33,512 nucleotides of DNA, from positions 1-33,512 of the forward strand of contig CAKZQS010000020.1 of NCBI GenBank assembly GCA_937141935.1, in the 5' to 3' direction. Shown piece by piece: positions 25,051-32,028 of the stretch; the first letter of the stretch is position 1; the number at the start of each line of letters is the position of its first letter. Made by a program: the position numbers and the translations under genes. Below the pieces are notes generated by a model. It was not told the origin of the DNA. It saw only the letters and a list, made by a program, of their open reading frames with translations, and searched no databases. Source of the stretch: an uncultured Ectothiorhodospiraceae bacterium (lineage in GTDB: Bacteria; Pseudomonadota; Gammaproteobacteria; Nevskiales; Oceanococcaceae).

Positions 25051-25121
25051 CGTCGCCCCCTTCTCCCCGCGTTGATACGCATCTTAGCGACCGCCTTTGT
25101 GGCGGCCCCGGCCGATCGCCT

Positions 25122-25373
25122 TTAATTCCCTTCGCTCTTGTCGCGGGGCTCGACCGTGCGCGACTTGAGCATGATGGCCAGCAGCGGTATCGCAGCCAAC
25201 AGAATCAAGGCGACAAAGGCACCGTCCCGGCCCAGATAGCGGATATAAATCACGTCGTCCGGTGCAAAGTCCGGCCAAAAAGCGGCCGTGGCCTGCCCCA
25301 GAAAATACGCCGACAGCACGGCAAGAAGAATGCATTGCCAGAACGTCTTCTTCTGCAGCTCGATCCGAATCAT
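25122..25373 (-). CDS. Small membrane protein
   Basis: This is an 83-residue protein from the ATG at 25373, chosen because GGAGG lies 8 nt upstream and the longer frame adds only low-quality sequence. Two helices are seen (FWQCILLAVLSAYFLGQ and GAFVALILLAAIPLLAIML), with a charged C-terminus. The function is unknown. The 25374-25530 gap toward the broken acyltransferase gene holds nothing I can name. Confidence 0.6.
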   Translation of the reverse strand: MIRIELQKKTFWQCILLAVLSAYFLGQATAAFWPDFAPDDVIYIRYLGRDGAFVALILLAAIPLLAIMLKSRTVEPRDKSEGN

Positions 25374-25530
25374 TCGCTGGCCTCCAGATGTCCACGCTGG
25401 CCTGGTTCCGCATCGACCGCCCCATGCAGATGGCGTCTGCGCCTTGCGCCATATGGCCAATGTCGTGATGCGCAGGGGGTCAACGTCACAGAGCGTCGCA
25501 AGGATTGGCCTCCAACCGGCGTGCGGCGAA

Positions 25531-26590
25531 CTAGAGCTCTGCGCTCGCGCGACCGCGTTGCGCAGACTCAGCGGCACTGGCGCCCTGGGCCGTAAATCGC
25601 CCACGCAGCCCCCGCCGCGCCGGATCTTCGACCAGGCGAAAGCTCAGGTAGGCCACAGCCGTGGCCAGGGCGATGACCAAGGCGAGCTGCAGCACCGGGG
25701 CGAGCGGCAGTTCGAGCGCCAGCACAAAGGCCATCACGGGCAGGTGCAGCAAATAAAGCGAGTAGGAAATCTTGCCGAAGAAATCCCCCAGTGCGTTTTC
25801 CAGGATGCGATTGCCGTCGGGCGTCATGAAGACCAGGCCGAAGAAAGCCAAGGACATCAGCATCAGCACGCCCACGTCGCGCCACATGCTGTGATGCTTG
25901 CCGGCGATTAGCGCGAAGATAGAAGATATTGGGGAATAGCAGCAGCACCACAATGGCCGACAGCAGGTAGGCATGGCGCCGCCCCTGCAACCGCGGCAGC
26001 AGGGGCTGGTAGGCATAGCCCAGCAGCGCCCCGACCATGAAATACGGCAGCGCCTTGAGCAGAACGGCCGAGACCGTGAGCCCCAGCACCTCGACCTTGC
26101 CGGATGGAAAATTCAGGAAGTACAGCCCCACGAAGATCACGGCCATGGAGGCCAGAACCGCCCCGGAACGCCGGCCCAGGAAACGCCACGCCAGGCCAAA
26201 AAGCACGTAAAACTGGATCTCCGGCGGGATCGTCCACAGCACGCTGACGCCGGAGAGAAACAGCAGGTGGGAGGCCAGCGCAGGCCCGGTGGCGATGTCG
26301 TAGGGCCACCCGCTGAAGAACGACAGCAGCACCACCGCGATGTAGAGCGGCAGCACACGGGCAACGCGGGCCTCGAAGAAACGCAGCAGGTTGCGATTGC
26401 TGGGTTCGCGCCGCCAATACAGGTGGCTCATCAAAAAGCCCGAGAGCATGAAGAACAGCATCACGCCCAGCTGCCCCGCGCCCTGCCCCAGCAGCTTGCC
26501 CCAGGCGCCCGTGGCATTGCTGAAGTGCGACACGACGACGATCAGCGCGGCGGCGCCGCGCAGGGTGTTCAGCCTGCGGATCTGCGCCAT
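25531..26590 (-). pseudogene. Acyltransferase 3 (OafA/YrhL-like), frameshifted by a 7-bp duplication
   Basis: The N-terminal two thirds (26590 to about 25925) reads as a membrane acyltransferase: IRRLNTLRGAAALIVVVSHF with the family Arg and His, GVMLFFMLSGFLMS, and VARVLPLYIAV. The C-terminal third continues in another frame (SMWRDVGVLML...GKISYSLYLLHLPVMAFVLALELPL). The break is at a perfect tandem GAAGATA GAAGATA (25915-25928). Removing one copy gives an intact frame of 1053 bp, or 350 residues, the normal length of this family, with PNIFALIAGKHH across the joint. Such enzymes O-acetylate surface polysaccharides or lipids. As written it should make a truncated protein; it may be a reversible or recent change, or a sequencing error. 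Confidence 0.88.
25915..25928. repeat. 7-bp tandem duplication causing the frameshift
   Basis: GAAGATA occurs twice in direct tandem. The 7-bp gain shifts the acyltransferase frame by one, and a single copy restores it. Confidence 0.9.
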
Positions 26591-26637
26591 GTCAGTCCGC
26601 CGCCCACACGCGGCTGTCGGGCGGGGATGCCACCCGC

Positions 26638-27057
26638 TCAGGCCGCCGCCGCGCGCTCGCGCAGGCCGTAGATCGACAGGCCGATGGCCACGAAGGAGGC
26701 CACGGCCACGCTGAGCAGCAGGCCACCCACCAGCGCTTCGGCCGCAGCGGAGCCCACAACCCCTGCCGCGGCCACCGGCGTGGCTTTCCCCGCGCCGAAG
26801 ATCGCACCGAGCAGGCAGCCCAGCCAGTTGATGTAGCCGGCATAGAGCCAGGCCCCGTACAGCACCGCCCGCTGCCGAAGCGAAAGCACGAACATCGGCC
26901 AGACCGCGCCGATGGCAATGAGCAGCGCCCCGCTGAGCACACCAATGGTGTGCGCCGACACGCCGAGCCTGGGGATCGGCATGGCCTGCACGAAGAGGCC
27001 GGACACCAAAGCCAGCAGGATCAGGATGAAACCGTGGCGGATGAGCGACTTATTCAT
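26638..27057 (-). CDS. Hydroxylaminobenzene-mutase-like membrane protein (HabA/HabB family)
   Basis: The 139-residue protein has four membrane helices. The text RHGFILILLALVSGLFVQAMPIPRLGVSAHTIGVLSGALLIAIGAVWP and YAGYINWLGCLLGAIFGAGKATPVA follows the HabA/HabB pattern (HG start, NPR/PRLG-SAH, Y-NW, G). In known members this enzyme rearranges hydroxylaminobenzene to aminophenol in nitroarene degradation; many homologues have no known substrate. It starts 8 nt before the end of the upstream membrane gene (overlap 27050-27057), so translation is likely coupled. Confidence 0.6.
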   Translation of the reverse strand: MNKSLIRHGFILILLALVSGLFVQAMPIPRLGVSAHTIGVLSGALLIAIGAVWPMFVLSLRQRAVLYGAWLYAGYINWLGCLLGAIFGAGKATPVAAAGVVGSAAAEALVGGLLLSVAVASFVAIGLSIYGLRERAAAA

Positions 27058-27436
27058 GCGGCTCACGCTCCCTGCGCAGGAAATACACGGCCAGGCCCAC
27101 GGTGACCGCGGCAGGCACAAAGACCTGCACGGCGTCGATGAGCGCGTGGCTCAGCGCCACCTGCCCCGTTGCCAGGTCCCACACATGCCCCAGGGCGTGG
27201 AGCAGCAAAAAAATCGCGGCGACGCCCACCAGCGGCCCGCGCCGGGCCGGCCGGCGCGCGGCCCAGCACAGCGCCACGCCGGCGGCGATATAGGCCGCGC
27301 CGACGTCCCGAACCAGGTGCGCATTGGGCGTGCCGGTGTAGGCGGCGAGCAGGTCAAAGAAAGCCAACGGCGCCAAGAAGGCGAATCCCCCTGCCACGAT
27401 CGCCACGAGGCCGAACACATACAGCAGCGCCGTCAT
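27050..27436 (-). CDS. Four-helix membrane protein of unknown function
   Basis: This is a 128-residue protein from the ATG at 27436. Helices are ALLYVFGLVAIVAGGFAFL, AYIAAGVALCWAA, LVGVAAIFLLLHALGHVWDLA and FVPAAVTVGLAVYFL. The text resembles DUF4345-type small membrane proteins, but I am not certain. It overlaps the Hab-like gene by 8 nt and probably forms one operon with it. The 105-bp gap upstream (27437-27541) shows nothing recognisable. Confidence 0.65.
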   Translation of the reverse strand: MTALLYVFGLVAIVAGGFAFLAPLAFFDLLAAYTGTPNAHLVRDVGAAYIAAGVALCWAARRPARRGPLVGVAAIFLLLHALGHVWDLATGQVALSHALIDAVQVFVPAAVTVGLAVYFLRREREPHE

Positions 27437-27541
27437 TGCGCCGCAGCCCGCGGCCAGCCTTCGGGGCGCGCCGTTGCGGGGAGCGGACGCCCGCCCACAT
27501 CCGCCGGACTGTGCGCCAGACGCGGCCAGCCCCACCGCGCA

Positions 27542-28024
27542 CTAGCGCGCGGGCTGCTGGGCATCGTGCAGCAGGCGAAACTCACAGCACAGCACCGGCA
27601 TGGCCGCAGATGGCTGCCGGCCCAGGCGCTCGCAGGCGCGCGCAAAAAATGCCCAATGCTCCTCCCTCCAGTGCTCCAGGGTTCCGTCACCCTCGCCCTC
27701 CAGCGCTGCGAAGCGCGCGCTGACCGCATCAAAGCGGCACTGCCGAGCATGGGTGATGTGCAGGACAAGCTCCACCCGAGCCGCGCCGTTGACGACGATT
27801 TCCATATCACCCGCCGCCGGCAGCGGCTCGCCTTCGGCATCGTACTCCCAAGCCAGGCTGCAGGTCGCGCGCTTGTGGCCGCGACGAATCAGGGCGAGCA
27901 ACTCACGCTCCAGGCCCGGGGAGTCGCCGTAGCGCCCCACGAAAGCGCGGCCCGCGGGCAAGACCACCCCCGCGGCGCGCAGCCGCTGCCGCACGCCGGC
28001 GATGAGGGCGGCGTCAGCGCCCAT
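27542..28024 (-). CDS. ASCH-domain protein
   Basis: The 160-residue protein carries the ASCH fold signature GHKRATCSLAWEYDAEGEPLPAAGDMEIVVNG, then FDAVSARFAALEGEGDGTLEHWREEHWAFF and MPVLCCEFRLL. ASCH proteins are related to PUA domains and bind or process RNA; some members act on nucleosides or RNA. Lys in GHKRAT and the EGEGD/W-E-H region are the residues usually conserved in this subgroup. The start overlaps the P-loop kinase stop by 11 nt, placing it in the operon with the kinase and the EmrE-like exporter. Confidence 0.82.
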   Translation of the reverse strand: MGADAALIAGVRQRLRAAGVVLPAGRAFVGRYGDSPGLERELLALIRRGHKRATCSLAWEYDAEGEPLPAAGDMEIVVNGAARVELVLHITHARQCRFDAVSARFAALEGEGDGTLEHWREEHWAFFARACERLGRQPSAAMPVLCCEFRLLHDAQQPAR

Positions 28025-28541
28025 CTACGGCACCGCACAGGCCCAGATCCGCAAGCAGCCGGGCCGCATCCGCCGGCGGGCGGCGCAGCTCCCGCTTGCG
28101 CCCGCTGAAGCCGTCGTACACCCGCCGGTGCTGGTGCAGGCCGTATTCGTCCGTGCGCGTGTCGTATGCGGCCACCCAGGCCAGCAGCGTCGCCAGCTGG
28201 GCGTCCTGCTCCTGCGGCGTGGCGAATTTCTCCGACTCCCACGGCCGCTGTCGGCAATGCGCGATGCAGGTGGCCACCCCCGGGTTGAGGAACAGCAGCG
28301 CATCGCAGTGCGCAAGCAGCGGTTCGATGATGTCGGCGTAGCAGCCCTCCACGATCCACTGCGGCTGGCGGCCAATGAAGCCCAGAGCGTCGGCCACGCT
28401 GTCGGCAAGCGGGCGGCGCTGCGCCCCGTCCGCAAAGGCCACCTCATCCAGCGACAAGCGGGCAATGGGCGCCTGGCGCATGAGCTGCGCCGCCAGCGTG
28501 GTTTTGCCGGCGCCGGCGTTGCCCAGGATCAGGATTTTCAA
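28014..28541 (-). CDS. P-loop kinase-like protein (adenylate-kinase-related)
   Basis: This is a 175-residue protein starting at a TTG at 28541. The TTG overlaps the stop of the SMR gene as TTGA, which supports coupled translation and an unusual start. Walker A is GNAGAGKTT at residues 7-15. LSLDEVAF and WIVEGCY follow as in the AAA-family/shikimate-kinase-like small-molecule kinases sometimes called topology-modulation or adenylate-kinase-like proteins. The substrate is unknown. The C-terminus carries [25 protein letters not shown]. Confidence 0.75.
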   Translation of the reverse strand: MKILILGNAGAGKTTLAAQLMRQAPIARLSLDEVAFADGAQRRPLADSVADALGFIGRQPQWIVEGCYADIIEPLLAHCDALLFLNPGVATCIAHCRQRPWESEKFATPQEQDAQLATLLAWVAAYDTRTDEYGLHQHRRVYDGFSGRKRELRRPPADAARLLADLGLCGAVDGR

Positions 28542-28867
28542 TGGATGACCGAGCGCGAGAACACGTTCATCACCACGACACCGGCCACGATGAGCGCCAT
28601 GCCGATCAGGGCCGGCGCGTCCAGCTTCTGCCCAAACAGCAGCAGGCCGGAGAGCGAGATCAGCACGATACCCAGCCCCGACCAGATCGCGTAGGCCACC
28701 CCCATCGGGATCGTGCGCAGCACCAGGGCGAGGCAGTAGAAGGCCACGCCAAAACCCAGCACCACGATGAGGCTGGGCACCGGCTTGGAAAAGCCGTCGG
28801 AGGCCTTTAGCGCACTGGTTGCCACCACCTCGGCGAGGATTGCGATGGCGAGGTAGAGATAACCCAC
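28538..28867 (-). CDS. EmrE/Qac-type small multidrug resistance exporter
   Basis: The 109-residue protein starts at a GTG at 28867 with AGGAGG directly upstream. It has four membrane helices with the essential Glu13 ([20 protein letters not shown]). [46 protein letters not shown] matches EmrE and the Qac group closely. It should export cationic compounds such as quaternary ammonium ions in exchange for protons. Unlike gdx at 21184 it has no ACGR hairpins in its leader. It heads an operon with the kinase and ASCH genes; the HxlR gene lies 94 bp upstream on the same strand. Confidence 0.9.
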   Translation of the reverse strand: MGYLYLAIAILAEVVATSALKASDGFSKPVPSLIVVLGFGVAFYCLALVLRTIPMGVAYAIWSGLGIVLISLSGLLLFGQKLDAPALIGMALIVAGVVVMNVFSRSVIH

Positions 28868-28961
28868 AGCTGGCCTCCTAAAGCGAAAACTCGGGCGTGC
28901 GCCTTAGGCCCATCAGGCCGTCGGGGCGCCCGCCGCACACCCTGCGAGACCCGAGCGGCAG

Positions 28962-29282
28962 CTAGGCCGACTTCCCGCCCTTGTCGCTGAGTTGCACATC
29001 CAGGTCCTGAATCTGCTCGATGATCCGGATGAGCTTGCGACCCGACTCCGTCAGCGAATACTCGGTGCGCGGCGGCACCTCGGCAAAGCTTTGCTTGTGT
29101 ATCAGGCCGTAAGCGGCCAGCTTGCGCAGCCGCTCGGAGAGAACCTTGGTCGAGATGCCTGCGATATGCCGTTCGAGCGCGCCCGGCCGGTTAATGCCAT
29201 TGGCCACGGCGAGAAGCACGGACACGGACCACTTGCAGCCCACCACGTCTTCCAACTTGCGATAGCTGCTGCGAGCCGTCAA
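28962..29282 (-). CDS. HxlR-family winged-helix regulator
   Basis: This is a 106-residue regulator from a TTG at 29282, which has GGGGGAGA upstream; a GTG at 29333 would add a basic stretch and is the other choice. The HxlR core is YRKLEDVVGCKWSVSVLLAV...RPGALERHIAGISTKVLSERLRKLAAYGLIHKQSF, followed by the wing PPRTEYSLTESGRKL. The usual GGKW is GCKW here, so Cys16 may be a redox sensor as in other HxlR proteins (inference). It is divergent from the thioredoxin-fold gene at 29423 and upstream of the EmrE-like operon, so either may be its target. Confidence 0.8.
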   Translation of the reverse strand: MTARSSYRKLEDVVGCKWSVSVLLAVANGINRPGALERHIAGISTKVLSERLRKLAAYGLIHKQSFAEVPPRTEYSLTESGRKLIRIIEQIQDLDVQLSDKGGKSA

Positions 29283-29422
29283 AAAGTTTCTCCCCCGAAT
29301 CCGCCGATTTACACCAAAAGGTGCCCACCCCACGGCTTTGTGCCCGCTAGTCAGCGCTATGCACAGACCTTAACGTTGCCTCGTGCGCACGCCCCACACC
29401 CCTTTGCACTGAGGAGACCAGG

Positions 29423-29659
29423 ATGAGCAACAAAGCCTATTTCTACCATGCGGGCTGCCCCGTGTGCGTTGCCGCCGAGGACAACGTCGCCAAGGCCATT
29501 GATCGCAACCGCTATGAGGTTGAGGTCGTCCACCTTGGCGACAACAAGGCCCGCGTGGCCGAGGCCGAGGCGGCCGGGGTGAAATCCGTCCCCGCACTGG
29601 TTCTGGACGGCGCGCCGTTTCACATCAACTTCGGCGCGAGCCTCGCCGATTTGAAATAA
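29423..29659 (+). CDS. Small thioredoxin-fold protein with CPVC
   Basis: The 78-residue protein starts at 29423 behind a clear GAGGAG. CPVC at residues 12-15 is the redox pair, and SVPALVLDG holds the cis-Pro typical of thioredoxin and glutaredoxin folds. The size is that of glutaredoxin-like proteins with a single domain. It would act in the cytoplasm as a thiol-disulphide exchanger. The HxlR gene is divergent, with 140 bp between, and a strong terminator follows at 29682. I find no distinct operator in the gap. Confidence 0.85.
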   Translation: MSNKAYFYHAGCPVCVAAEDNVAKAIDRNRYEVEVVHLGDNKARVAEAEAAGVKSVPALVLDGAPFHINFGASLADLK

Positions 29660-29681
29660 CCGCCTCGTTGAGAGCTTACTG

Positions 29682-29716
29682 GCAGCGCCTCAGGGTTTTG
29701 GGGCGCTGCTTTTTTT
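29682..29716 (+). terminator. Intrinsic terminator of the thioredoxin-fold gene
   Basis: The stem GCAGCGCC/GGCGCTGC with a 12-nt loop is followed by seven T. It lies 22 bp after the stop at 29659. Confidence 0.88.
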
Positions 29717-29783
29717 CGCCTGCTGGATGACCTGAGCTCGCCGGTGTGGGAAGCAGCACCTGGTACTTCGGTGGCTCAATCAG

Positions 29784-29808
29784 GCGGCAGCGCGCCAACC
29801 GCTGCCGC
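29784..29808. other. Hairpin at the left edge of the lower-GC region
   Basis: The stem GCGGCAGCG/CGCTGCCGC (9 bp) with a CGCCAAC loop lies just after the minus-strand stop at 29830. It could be a weak terminator for that gene or a remnant of an attC site, since its loop carries CCAAC. Its identity is not decided. Nothing else is seen in 29717-29829. Confidence 0.4.
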
Positions 29809-29829
29809 GACATGTGGCCCATCTTCCCC

Positions 29830-30105
29830 TCACTTGCCGGACCTCATCCGTTGCTCGCTTGCAAGTGCCAGTGCTGCCTTTACGAATGCGATATTGGATA
29901 CAACCACGAGCACGGCCCCTGCTGACAGAAATCGATACAGCTCAGGGCCTTTGGCCAGCCATGGAAGATGTGCAAGCAGGCGTTCCTCGGGGGTCAGGTA
30001 GGCGTAGGCGCCAATACCGATAATCACGGACCCGACAAAAAAGCATATCCACGCGTAGGCAGGCACGCGCTTCACGAAAACCGCCAGGGGCGGGGTGTCA
30101 TTCAT
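29830..30105 (-). CDS. Small two-helix membrane protein
   Basis: The 91-residue protein has two hydrophobic helices (YAWICFFVGSVIIGIGAYAYL and LYRFLSAGAVLVVVSNIAFVKAALAL) joined by a charged loop. It has its own GAGGAG-like element in front of the ATG at 30105, unlike the cassette genes to the right. The family is not recognised. It may be the last gene of the cassette region or a chromosomal neighbour. Confidence 0.6.
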   Translation of the reverse strand: MNDTPPLAVFVKRVPAYAWICFFVGSVIIGIGAYAYLTPEERLLAHLPWLAKGPELYRFLSAGAVLVVVSNIAFVKAALALASEQRMRSGK

Positions 30106-30234
30106 CTGGAGAGGCTCCTCGCGTCAACTGGTGCCCCAAGCCTGGTTCAGGCACGCAAGACGCAATACCGGCTGTTGCCACGGCCCAAGTAAGGTGACTG
30201 GCCACGCGCTTGCTGCTCCATCTACTCGGCGCCC

Positions 30235-30258
30235 CACGCAGAGCGTATGCACTGCGTG
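30235..30258. other. Hairpin after the cassette gene stop at 30260
   Basis: The stem CACGCAG/CTGCGTG (7 bp) lies directly after the minus-strand stop. No clear attC is seen between 30106 and 30259, so this may be a weak terminator or what is left of an attC. Confidence 0.4.
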
Positions 30259-30259
30259 C

Positions 30260-30940
30260 TTACCGGACGTGAAGCCATAGATCGTACAGCGCGTATGCCA
30301 CCATGCACAGGCAAAGAAGGGCTGCCGGGCCTCGCAGTTTGGCCCGCCATTTGGCGGCAACCTTCTGAACCTCGCGATCTTTCGCTGGTGTCGAGATGTT
30401 GGGGCCAGTGTGTCCAAGTGCTAAGAGAACAAGGCAGGAGATTGCGAGCACGTAGAGCGCTGCGACTACGGCCGCCCCCCACACCCATTCCACCTCACTC
30501 GCGTCCGCGCCAAAAAGTACGTAAACCGGCAACAGCGAACCAGCGAATATCACCATCGCGGCTTGCACCGCCTTGGGAACCGGACGATCAAAGAAGCGGT
30601 AGAGGGCTGGAGGCGGAGCCAGGTCGGCAGGAAGCAGCACGCGCACCTGCACCTTCCAGAGCAAGAGATACGTCGCACCGCAAATGCACAGCAAGGCTGC
30701 GCTGGCGCGAGGATGCTGGCCGTCGAAAAGCACGCAGAACAGGCCCGCCGCAATGATTGGTATCGCGAACGTCGGAAGCAAACCCGTTACAGCCAGTTGC
30801 TGCCGGCATGAAGGGCATACAACCAAACGCGCATAGAGCGAGTTTGATGACTCACATTTTGTATCCCGTAGCCTAGCCCGAGGGTCGTTCAGGCCGAAGG
30901 TTGCACCACAAGCCGGGCATGCGATTCGATTGATTGGCAT
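30260..30940 (-). CDS. Cassette gene: zinc-ribbon membrane protein
   Basis: The 226-residue product starts directly after the attC R' end (CTAG-ATG at 30940). N-terminal Cys pairs CPACG and CPSCR form a zinc ribbon. Four to five membrane helices follow (LLPTFAIPIIAAGLFCVLF, AALLCICGATYLLLW, AVQAAMVIFAGSLLPVYVLFG and others). No ribosome binding site is seen, as is common for cassettes. The family is not recognised, and no function is evident. Confidence 0.75.
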   Translation of the reverse strand: MPINRIACPACGATFGLNDPRARLRDTKCESSNSLYARLVVCPSCRQQLAVTGLLPTFAIPIIAAGLFCVLFDGQHPRASAALLCICGATYLLLWKVQVRVLLPADLAPPPALYRFFDRPVPKAVQAAMVIFAGSLLPVYVLFGADASEVEWVWGAAVVAALYVLAISCLVLLALGHTGPNISTPAKDREVQKVAAKWRAKLRGPAALLCLCMVAYALYDLWLHVR

Positions 30941-31035
30941 CTAGCGCCCGAGTACGGCAGCGCTTGACCCGACGCTTGGGTTCTCGGCAGCAGAAGCAGG
31001 TGGCGGTTCAAACGTGCGCCGAAACGATTCGTGAG
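30941..31035 (-). other. attC-like site E
   Basis: This is an imperfect palindrome of 95 bp. R' reads GCGCTAG next to the ATG at 30940. The inner GTTTGAACC and CGAATCGTTTCGGCGC parts correspond position by position to those of attC C, which ends with ATCGTTGCAGCGG. The R'' box is degenerate (CTCACGA). Confidence 0.65.
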
Positions 31036-31104
31036 GCGCGTGGTGAATATGCAACCGCCTATTGATTGGGGACTTAACCAGGCCGAACGCCGCAACTGCA
31101 CATC

Positions 31105-31203
31105 TTATAGCCACATCAGATTCCCAGGAACGAGAGCCATATACTTATTCTCTGAGATCGAGAACATTGCGATGCCCAAGACGAAAAGGATCCAGAAGAA
31201 CAT
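31105..31203 (-). CDS. Possible 32-residue membrane peptide
   Basis: A short gene with MFFWILFVLGIAMFSI as a single membrane helix and a polar tail, preceded by GGGAAG. It lies in the same cassette as the 78-residue gene, 23 bp after its stop, with no attC between them. Its small size leaves real doubt. The 31036-31104 part behind it holds no gene. Confidence 0.35.
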   Translation of the reverse strand: MFFWILFVLGIAMFSISENKYMALVPGNLMWL

Positions 31204-31226
31204 TCGCGCTTCCCTTTGTGGACTCT

Positions 31227-31463
31227 CTACTGGCCCGATAGTCGGGCCGCCGGGACGATGAAACTGGCTATGTCGTTTGATCTGAACGCAAGAATTCCAG
31301 GAGCAACCGCCATGCTTAGGGGGATGAGCCACAGCATGTGTTCACGAAGGACAGATACTCCGTCTTCGGGCCGCAGCAGTATCAGCAGACCGAAGGGCGT
31401 AATACCCACGGCCAGCTTTTCTGGCAGGGACAACTTTTCGTTTGTGGGTGACTGCAGTTTCAT
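31227..31463 (-). CDS. Cassette gene: small membrane protein
   Basis: The 78-residue product starts at 31463, one base beyond the attC D end. Two hydrophobic segments (LAVGITPFGLLILL and MLWLIPLSMAVAPGILAF) are joined by an acidic loop. The family is not recognised. A GGCCCGA/TCGGGCC stem covers its last codons, possibly a terminator without a T-run. Confidence 0.6.
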   Translation of the reverse strand: MKLQSPTNEKLSLPEKLAVGITPFGLLILLRPEDGVSVLREHMLWLIPLSMAVAPGILAFRSNDIASFIVPAARLSGQ

Positions 31464-31464
31464 A

Positions 31465-31568
31465 GCTTAGCGCCCAGCACCTATGTTCAGCGGCATTTGA
31501 GGCGACGCTCGTTTTTGCGGTAGCACATTTGGGCAGCGGGCCAACCTCCCGCCGCCACGATTTGCTAG
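31465..31568 (-). other. attC-like site D
   Basis: This site covers 104 bp. R'' is CTAGCAAATCGT, whose CTAG includes the stop of the gene upstream. CCGCAAAAACG and CGTCGCCTCAA are shared with site C. R' is GCTAAGC, one base from the GTTRRRY consensus, followed by the ATG at 31463. Confidence 0.75.
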
Positions 31569-31912
31569 CTTTCCGTGGCACTCGCAGCTCCCGAAACAGA
31601 CCTTAGGTACAAACCCGCAGTTAGAGGACCCGAAATTAAAGCAACTGTAGCGAAAACGAGGACCCAATGGCTGACTGAGGCTCCGCCTAGAGGCGCGTGA
31701 TAAATCACTCCAATCACTGAAAGCGCGAAAATCGCTAAGCCTTTCAGCCAGAGGGATGGGTTGCCTAAGAGGGCGACCACACTACCAGTTAAGACAGGGA
31801 CGGCTATCGCCGCGAATGTCATACTAGCGGGAAGCCCCATGTGCTGAAGCGTAGCCGCATATGACTCGAGAACATTGGTCAGGAGAACGCCGGCGCTAAA
31901 ACCACTTGCCAT
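31565..31912 (-). CDS. Cassette gene: four-helix membrane protein
   Basis: The 115-residue product starts at 31912, 12 bp after attC C. It has about four helices (SAGVLLTNVLESYAATL, MTFAAIAVPVLTGSVVALL, LKGLAIFALSVIGVIYHA and WVLVFATVALISGPLTAGLYL). Its stop TAG is part of the attC D R'' box. The family is not recognised. Confidence 0.7.
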   Translation of the reverse strand: MASGFSAGVLLTNVLESYAATLQHMGLPASMTFAAIAVPVLTGSVVALLGNPSLWLKGLAIFALSVIGVIYHAPLGGASVSHWVLVFATVALISGPLTAGLYLRSVSGAASATES

Positions 31913-31924
31913 TGGGAACGATAC

Positions 31925-32020
31925 CTAACACTTGAGCGCAGGTGCGATTGAGGCGACGGCCGTTTTTGCGGCAGCAACAAATGGGCGGCGGGTCAAACGT
32001 CCGCTGCAACGATTTGCTAG
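31925..32020 (-). other. attC-like site C
   Basis: This site covers 96 bp. R'' is CTAGCAAATCGTTGC and R' is GTGTTAG, followed by GTATCGTTCCC and the ATG at 31912. The inner part can fold back (GTTTGACCCGCC with GGCGG). It shares several blocks with site D. Confidence 0.85.
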
Positions 32021-32028
32021 AGCGCACT

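Noticed and set aside
28868-28961. Possible guanidine riboswitch in front of the EmrE-like gene
   Set aside because: No pair of stems with ACGR loops is present.
31231-31247. GGCCCGA/TCGGGCC hairpin as a terminator
   Set aside because: It lies within the last codons of the 31227 gene and has no T-run; mentioned only in that gene's entry.
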